Origin: Paracoccus onubensis
GTDB taxonomy: Bacteria; Pseudomonadota; Alphaproteobacteria; Rhodobacterales; Rhodobacteraceae
NCBI RefSeq assembly: GCF_003591515.1
Contig: NZ_QZCG01000015.1
Span: forward strand, 1 to 64,000
Reading direction: 5' to 3'
DNA: 64,000 nucleotides
Below, piece after piece: positions 59,970 through 64,000 of this stretch; within the stretch, counting starts at the first letter, position 1, and each line of letters begins with the position of its first letter. The position numbers were made by a program, and so were the translations under genes. A model generated the notes under the pieces. That model did no database searches and was not told the origin of the DNA. It saw nothing but the letters and a program-made list of their open reading frames with translations.

Positions 59970-61418
59970 TCAAGAACCGCAGGCCCGCCGCACAGCGCCC
60001 GTCTCCCGGTTCAGAATCTCGCGGAATCTGGCGATTCGGTCGGGCGTGGCGTTGGCAAAACCCACGATGAATCCGGTTTGCCCCGTGGATGAACAGGGCG
60101 AAAGTGGTGCGGGATGGAAGCCCCCTGCGGCCAGAGCGGCAAGGATCGCCGCCTCGTCCCGCTTTTCGTGAAATTGCAGGGCAAGCTGCACACCGCCATC
60201 GGGTGGACGGATCGTCAGCCCCGGGATCGTGCAAAGCGCCTCGGCCAATGCATGCCCGCGTTCTTCATAGGCCCTGGAAATGCGACGCAAATGCGCACGA
60301 TACCTGCCCGTTCTCATCAAATCCGCCAATGCCGCCTGCGCATGGATATTGGCCAATATGCCCAGATTGCGCTGCGCCACGCGCGCCGGCTCGACCAGCC
60401 AGTCGGGCAGGAGCAGCCAGCCGATCCGCAAGGCAGGCATCAGCACTTTCGCAGCCGAGCCGAGATAGGCGACCTCCCCCGAGCCATAACCCGCCAGGGC
60501 TGCGATCTCACGGCCGCGCCAATGAAACTCGCTGTCGTAATCATCCTCGATGATCAAAGCGCCGTGTCGCCGGGCCTGCTCGAGCAGAGTCATCCGGCGC
60601 TGCAGGGACATCCTGATTCCAAGGGGATACTGGTTGGAAGGTGTGACATAAACGATCCGCGCAGCGTCCGGGATCAGTTCGGCGCATATGCCTTCATCAT
60701 CAACCGGCACCGAAGCAATCGTCAGTCCGGCACCTGAAAATGCAGCCCTCGCGCCCAGATAACCCGGATCCTCCATCGCCGCGATATCGCCCGGGTCGGT
60801 CATCACCTGCGCAAGCATCGCAAGCGAGGCCTGCGTGCCGCATGTGACCAGTATCCGTTCGGGATCGGCGCGCAAGCCGCGATCCGCGGTCAGCCGCTCG
60901 GCCAGAACCTGACGCAGTTCGGGCAAACCGTAATGCATGTCATATCCCGACATCCCGCCCTGCAGCCTCCGGGAGACGCGTCGTAACGCCGTCGCCCATT
61001 CCGAGCGGGGAAACAGGACTTCGTCCGGTATCCCCGGCGACATGACTCCTTTCTTCGGGATGCCACCGGAACTGCGCGGATCCGTGGACAGCCTGCCGCC
61101 CCGATCGGACAAGGGCAGTCTGGTGGTCATTTTCGGCTGGCGGGGATTGGCGGGCGCGACGACCGCCGGGGCAGCGCCGGGCCGCACCGTCAGAACCCCT
61201 TCGGCCCGCAACAGATCATAGGCGGTGTTGATGGTGGTGCGCGAGACCTGCAGCACCTCTGCCGCCGCCCGGCTGGAGGGCAGCTTCGCACCATGCGTCA
61301 GCCTGCCCTCGCGGATTGCCGCCAGCAGATCCCGGCGGATTTGCAATGGCAACGGCTCGGCTTCGCCGGAATCGGGGCGGGTCAGGGTCGTCAGCAAAAC
61401 TGGTTTCATAAATTTCAT
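59970..61418 (-). CDS. MocR-type (GntR-aminotransferase fusion) PLP-dependent regulator
   Basis: This 482-residue protein has an N-terminal GntR winged helix (LPLQIRRDLLAAIREGRL, about 23-40, and PSSRAAAEVLQVSRTTI) fused to a fold-type I aminotransferase-like domain. The PLP Lys lies in YLGSAAKVLMPALRIGW (about 320-336). Such PdxR/TauR-type proteins control adjacent metabolism genes. ATG 61418 or 61409 may be the start; neither has a ribosome binding site. A candidate -35 TTGACT (61472-61467) and -10 TTAACT (61448-61443) lie upstream. It is divergent from the PNPOx-like gene. Confidence 0.9.
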   Translation of the reverse strand: MKFMKPVLLTTLTRPDSGEAEPLPLQIRRDLLAAIREGRLTHGAKLPSSRAAAEVLQVSRTTINTAYDLLRAEGVLTVRPGAAPAVVAPANPRQPKMTTRLPLSDRGGRLSTDPRSSGGIPKKGVMSPGIPDEVLFPRSEWATALRRVSRRLQGGMSGYDMHYGLPELRQVLAERLTADRGLRADPERILVTCGTQASLAMLAQVMTDPGDIAAMEDPGYLGARAAFSGAGLTIASVPVDDEGICAELIPDAARIVYVTPSNQYPLGIRMSLQRRMTLLEQARRHGALIIEDDYDSEFHWRGREIAALAGYGSGEVAYLGSAAKVLMPALRIGWLLLPDWLVEPARVAQRNLGILANIHAQAALADLMRTGRYRAHLRRISRAYEERGHALAEALCTIPGLTIRPPDGGVQLALQFHEKRDEAAILAALAAGGFHPAPLSPCSSTGQTGFIVGFANATPDRIARFREILNRETGAVRRACGS

Positions 61419-61421
61419 TAA

Positions 61422-61446
61422 AACTGGATATTTCGTAAATCCAGTT
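61422..61446. promoter_or_regulatory. Inverted repeat between mocR-type and PNPOx-like genes, candidate operator
   Basis: AACTGGAT (61422-61429) pairs with ATCCAGTT (61439-61446) around a 9-base spacer. The right arm overlaps the proposed -10 box of the regulator (61448-61443) and lies about 40 bases from the divergent start at 61486, so a bound MocR protein could control both genes. Confidence 0.6.
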
Positions 61447-61485
61447 AATCCTGCATATGCATGGCAAGTCAAGAAAGGAAAGACC

Positions 61486-62121
61486 ATGCAGCCCAGTTAC
61501 GCCAAAGCCAGGCAGGCAAAACGCGCAAGCTATGACGAAGAGGTCATACATGCCATTCTGGATAAAGCTCTTGTCGGTCATGTCGGTTTCATTGCCGGCG
61601 GGCGTCCGATGGTCATACCAATGGCATATGCGCGGATCGGCAATATCCTGTATCTGCACGGCGCATCGAAAACCCGGATCGCCCGGCTGGAATCCGTTCC
61701 TGTTTGTCTTGAAGTGACCGAATTGACCGGGATCGTGGCCGCCCGTTCGGGATTTCACCATTCGGTCAATTACCGCAGCGCGATCATTCACGGCACCGCA
61801 CGGCATGTAGCGGATGATGAAATGGACAAGGCGCTTGACGCCGTTCTGGACCATCTGCTGCCGGGGCGCAGCCTTGAGGTTCGCCCCATGTCGAAACAGG
61901 AGCGCAAGGCAACCGGTGTCATCGCGCTTGATATCGAATATGCCAGCGCAAAGATCCGCACCGGTCCCCCGGTCGATGACGAGGAAGATCACCAGTTGCC
62001 GATCTGGGCTGGGGTGGTCCCTGTCACGACCTCGCTGGGAACCGGGATCCGCGACGGCTACACGCCCGATGAACTGACCGAATCGGGGTCGATTGCGGCG
62101 GCGCGCAGGAAATTCGCGTGA
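61486..62121 (+). CDS. Pyridoxamine 5'-phosphate oxidase-like FMN-binding protein
   Basis: This 211-residue split-barrel protein has IHAILDKALVGHVGFIAGGR (about 21-40), PMVIPMAYARIGNILYLHGA (about 41-60) and NYRSAIIHGTARHV (about 93-106). These are FMN-binding features of the PNPOx-related family (also found in heme and F420 proteins). AAAGGAAAG precedes ATG 61486. Pairing with a PLP-dependent MocR regulator suggests a role in vitamin B6 metabolism, but this is inference; classical PdxH has substrate residues I do not see. Confidence 0.85.
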   Translation: MQPSYAKARQAKRASYDEEVIHAILDKALVGHVGFIAGGRPMVIPMAYARIGNILYLHGASKTRIARLESVPVCLEVTELTGIVAARSGFHHSVNYRSAIIHGTARHVADDEMDKALDAVLDHLLPGRSLEVRPMSKQERKATGVIALDIEYASAKIRTGPPVDDEEDHQLPIWAGVVPVTTSLGTGIRDGYTPDELTESGSIAAARRKFA

Positions 62122-62153
62122 ACCGCCCGTCGGAAGGCCCGCCGACAAGAATA

Positions 62154-62184
62154 CGCCGCCCTGCGAGTGTCATGCCGGGCGGCG
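62154..62184. terminator. Possible hairpin terminator between converging genes
   Basis: CGCCGCCC (62154-62161) pairs with GGGCGGCG (62177-62184) across a 15-base loop, in the 108-base gap between the PNPOx-like and DctP genes. It has no clear T-run, so its role as terminator is uncertain. Confidence 0.4.
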
Positions 62185-62229
62185 CATCCATCTTCCATCC
62201 TTCCGGAGTCAGCGGATAATCACCTTTGG

Positions 62230-63234
62230 TCAGTGTTTTTCGTTGATGGCCTGCACGGCATCGATATTTTCCTGCCCGATATCGTCGGCAAACTGCTCCC
62301 ATACGGGTTTCATCGCATCGCCCCATGCCTGACGCTGTGCGTCATCAAGCTCTCGGACCTCTACGCCGCTATCTGTCATGGCCTTGAGAGCCTGCTCTGC
62401 GATGTCATTCACGACGGCATTACGTTCGACGGTGACCTCGTTCAGGATTGTCAGCATCTGGTCCCGGATCTCGGGATCAAGGCCGCCCAGCCAGTCGACC
62501 GATGCGACCACCAGATAGTCAAGCACACCGTGATTCGTTACGGTCACGCCATCCTGAACCTCGTAGAATTTCTGGCTGTTGATATTCGCCCAGCTATTCT
62601 CCTGACCATCGACAACACCGGCCTGCAACGCACCATAGACTTCAGAAAAAGCCATGGGCTGCGCCGTGGCGCCCAGCGCCTCGATCTGCGCGACGATCAC
62701 CTCCGAAGGTTGCACGCGGAATTTCAATCCCTTTGCATCCCCGGGCAGAAGCAGCGGCTTGCTGGCCGAAAACTGCTTCATCCCGCCATGCCAGTATTCC
62801 AGCCCCGACAGGCCCTGATCCTCCATCGAGGCCTTCATCTTCATCCCGGCTTCCGAATGCTGAAATTCGTCCACGGCCCCGATATTCTTGAACATGAAGG
62901 GCAGATCGTAGATCTGGAAAGCCTTGGTGAAGGCCTCGAATTTCGACAGCGAGGGCGCGGCAAGCTGAATATTGCCCTCAAGGATCGCATCAAGCACCTT
63001 GCTGTCGTCATACAGCATCGAATTCGGATAGACCTCGACGCACATCTTGCCGTCCATCTCTTCATTCACCCGCTGGGCGAACAGTTCGGCGGCAATCCCT
63101 TTGGGATCGTTGTCGGAATTGGTGACGTGGCTGAACTTGACCATTTCCTCATCGCCGTCGCAACCGGCGGGATCGGCCATCGCGACCCCGGCCGTCAGTG
63201 CCAGCCCGCAAATCGCCGTCAAAAGCTTTTTCAT
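62230..63234 (-). CDS. TRAP transporter substrate-binding protein (DctP family), orphan
   Basis: This 334-residue protein has a signal peptide (1-20, ending GVAMAD). Then come FSHVTNSDNDPKGIAAELFA (about 34-53), VEVYPNSMLYDDSKVLDAIL and GLKFRVQPSEVI (about 169-180) with the conserved substrate-binding Arg. It resembles C4-dicarboxylate DctP. AAGGAGGA precedes ATG 63234. No DctQ or DctM gene lies next to it in the window (valS is on the other side), so it either shares permeases encoded elsewhere or is a sensor component. Confidence 0.88.
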   Translation of the reverse strand: MKKLLTAICGLALTAGVAMADPAGCDGDEEMVKFSHVTNSDNDPKGIAAELFAQRVNEEMDGKMCVEVYPNSMLYDDSKVLDAILEGNIQLAAPSLSKFEAFTKAFQIYDLPFMFKNIGAVDEFQHSEAGMKMKASMEDQGLSGLEYWHGGMKQFSASKPLLLPGDAKGLKFRVQPSEVIVAQIEALGATAQPMAFSEVYGALQAGVVDGQENSWANINSQKFYEVQDGVTVTNHGVLDYLVVASVDWLGGLDPEIRDQMLTILNEVTVERNAVVNDIAEQALKAMTDSGVEVRELDDAQRQAWGDAMKPVWEQFADDIGQENIDAVQAINEKH

Positions 63235-63429
63235 CGGCTCGTCCTCCTTGAAGATAGCTACCGGGCGGAGTGCCCCGGCGACTTACCCCTATCACAGAAA
63301 ACAGCACCTCGTTCCCGCAGGCGCAATATGCAGGTATTTTCCGTAACTGGAACCGGGTTCGATTGCCACCTGGTCTTGGCCTTTCCGCTTTGCTTCGGTA
63401 ATCGGGTGCCCAGCAAAGGGATCATAACC

Positions 63430-64000
63430 ATGACCATGGACAAGAGTTTCAACGCAGGGGCTGCCGAAGCCCGCATCAGTGCAGAATGGGAAAGCGCCGG
63501 GGCATTCGCCGCCGGGGCCAATGCGTCCCGCACGGAAAGCTTTACGGTGATGATCCCGCCGCCCAATGTCACCGGCAGCCTGCATATCGGCCACGCCTTC
63601 AACAATACGTTACAGGACATCCTTGTCCGCTGGCACCGGATGCGCGGTTTCGACACGCTGTGGCAGCCCGGACAGGATCACGCCGGCATCGCCACGCAAA
63701 TGGTGGTCGAGCGGCAGATGGCCGAACGCCAGGAACCGAACCGGCGTGCGATCGGGCGTGATGCCTTCGTCGAGAAGATCTGGGCGTGGAAACAGGAATC
63801 CGGCGGCACGATCATGAATCAGCTGAAGCGGCTTGGCGCCTCTTGCGACTGGTCGCGGAATGCTTTCACCATGTCCGGCGCTCCCGCAGCACCGGCTGGC
63901 GAAGAGGGGAATTTCCACGACGCGGTGATCCGGGTTTTTGTCGATCTTTACAACAAGGGCATCATCTATCGCGGCAAGCGGCTGGTGAACTGGGATCCGC
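63430..64000 (+). CDS. valS: Valyl-tRNA synthetase, 5' part (runs past the window end)
   Basis: The first 190 codons are present. The class I HIGH motif is in PPNVTGSLHIGHAF (about 41-54), and QDHAGIATQMVVERQM and RLGASCDWSR follow as in ValRS. AAAGGG lies 9 bases before ATG 63430; a second ATG at 63436 is possible. The enzyme charges tRNA-Val and edits Thr-tRNA-Val. The upstream 195-base gap is divergent from the dctP gene and shows no T-box, as expected in this group. Confidence 0.97.
   Translation, partial: MTMDKSFNAGAAEARISAEWESAGAFAAGANASRTESFTVMIPPPNVTGSLHIGHAFNNTLQDILVRWHRMRGFDTLWQPGQDHAGIATQMVVERQMAERQEPNRRAIGRDAFVEKIWAWKQESGGTIMNQLKRLGASCDWSRNAFTMSGAPAAPAGEEGNFHDAVIRVFVDLYNKGIIYRGKRLVNWDP

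Noticed and set aside
1..64000. CRISPR arrays, insertion sequences, prophage, rRNA
   Set aside because: No regularly spaced direct repeats, transposase or integrase genes, phage structural genes or rRNA segments were seen; all large open stretches belong to ordinary chromosomal genes.

Overview
The window reads as chromosomal DNA of a Paracoccus-like member of the Rhodobacteraceae (Alphaproteobacteria). GC is high, genes are tightly packed with many ATGA or TGATG start/stop overlaps, and the gene families are typical of that group: TRAP transporters, DUF2852, a DUF1330 protein, a twin-transmembrane HIG1-type protein, TldE/PmbA, and a dispersed intergenic element of the type TTCTTCTTTG..AAATACCTCGGGGG followed by a GC hairpin. 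The organism assignment is inferred from content and synteny; no marker was searched. I see no phage, insertion sequence, CRISPR array or rRNA. One tRNA gene (Tyr, GTA) is present.

Layout. 1-1.8 kb: TRAP small and large permease genes whose binding-protein gene, if adjacent, lies left of the window. 1.9-14.3 kb: mainly housekeeping and small conserved genes (DUF2853, a crotonase-fold protein lacking both hydratase glutamates, a secreted acidic protein, TldE/PmbA, a CysQ-like phosphatase, a 2-hydroxyacid dehydrogenase/CsaA-like/ProC operon, YbjN, CobD/CobC, an odd Asn-Pro-rich secreted protein, PPK2, PhzF-like, DUF1330, TerB). 14.3-18.9 kb: a putrescine-type operon (class I amidotransferase, PuuA-like glutamine synthetase, PuuB-like oxidase), a CoA-binding protein and a YHS protein. 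19-21.9 kb: RlmB, tRNA-Tyr and a Na/Pi cotransporter. 22.2-25.2 kb: four membrane proteins that I cannot assign. 25.3-28.5 kb: a MarR-EmrB-EmrA efflux operon with a clear palindromic operator.

28.8-36.8 kb: an assimilatory nitrate operon (NarK-type transporter, NirB, NirD, cyanase, FNT channel, NasA) with cyanase inserted and no NasTS regulator visible. 36.9-46.8 kb: ParC, an SH3 protein, an SDR, a HIG1-type protein, a PduO-type adenosyltransferase, EtfBA, 3-hydroxybutyryl-CoA dehydrogenase, and a choX-betC pair behind a BetI-like palindrome. 46.8-57.1 kb: DUF2852, then one long minus-strand operon pobA-pcaD-pcaC-pcaH-pcaG-BKACE-pcaB-dctP-dctQ-dctM read divergently from pcaQ. Together these genes can import an aromatic acid, hydroxylate 4-hydroxybenzoate, open the protocatechuate ring and carry it to 3-oxoadipate. 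The DUF849/BKACE enzyme sits where pcaIJ and pcaF would be expected, which suggests an acetyl-CoA-dependent cleavage of 3-oxoadipate.

57.2-64 kb: an FMN 2-hydroxyacid dehydrogenase, a Bcr/CflA exporter with its own palindrome, a MocR regulator divergent from an FMN-binding PNPOx-like protein across an inverted repeat, an orphan TRAP binding protein, and the 5' part of valS. The observations most worth follow-up are the pob/pca/BKACE/TRAP operon, the four-gene membrane cluster, the Asn-Pro-rich secreted protein, cyanase inside the nitrate operon, and several unassigned operator palindromes.
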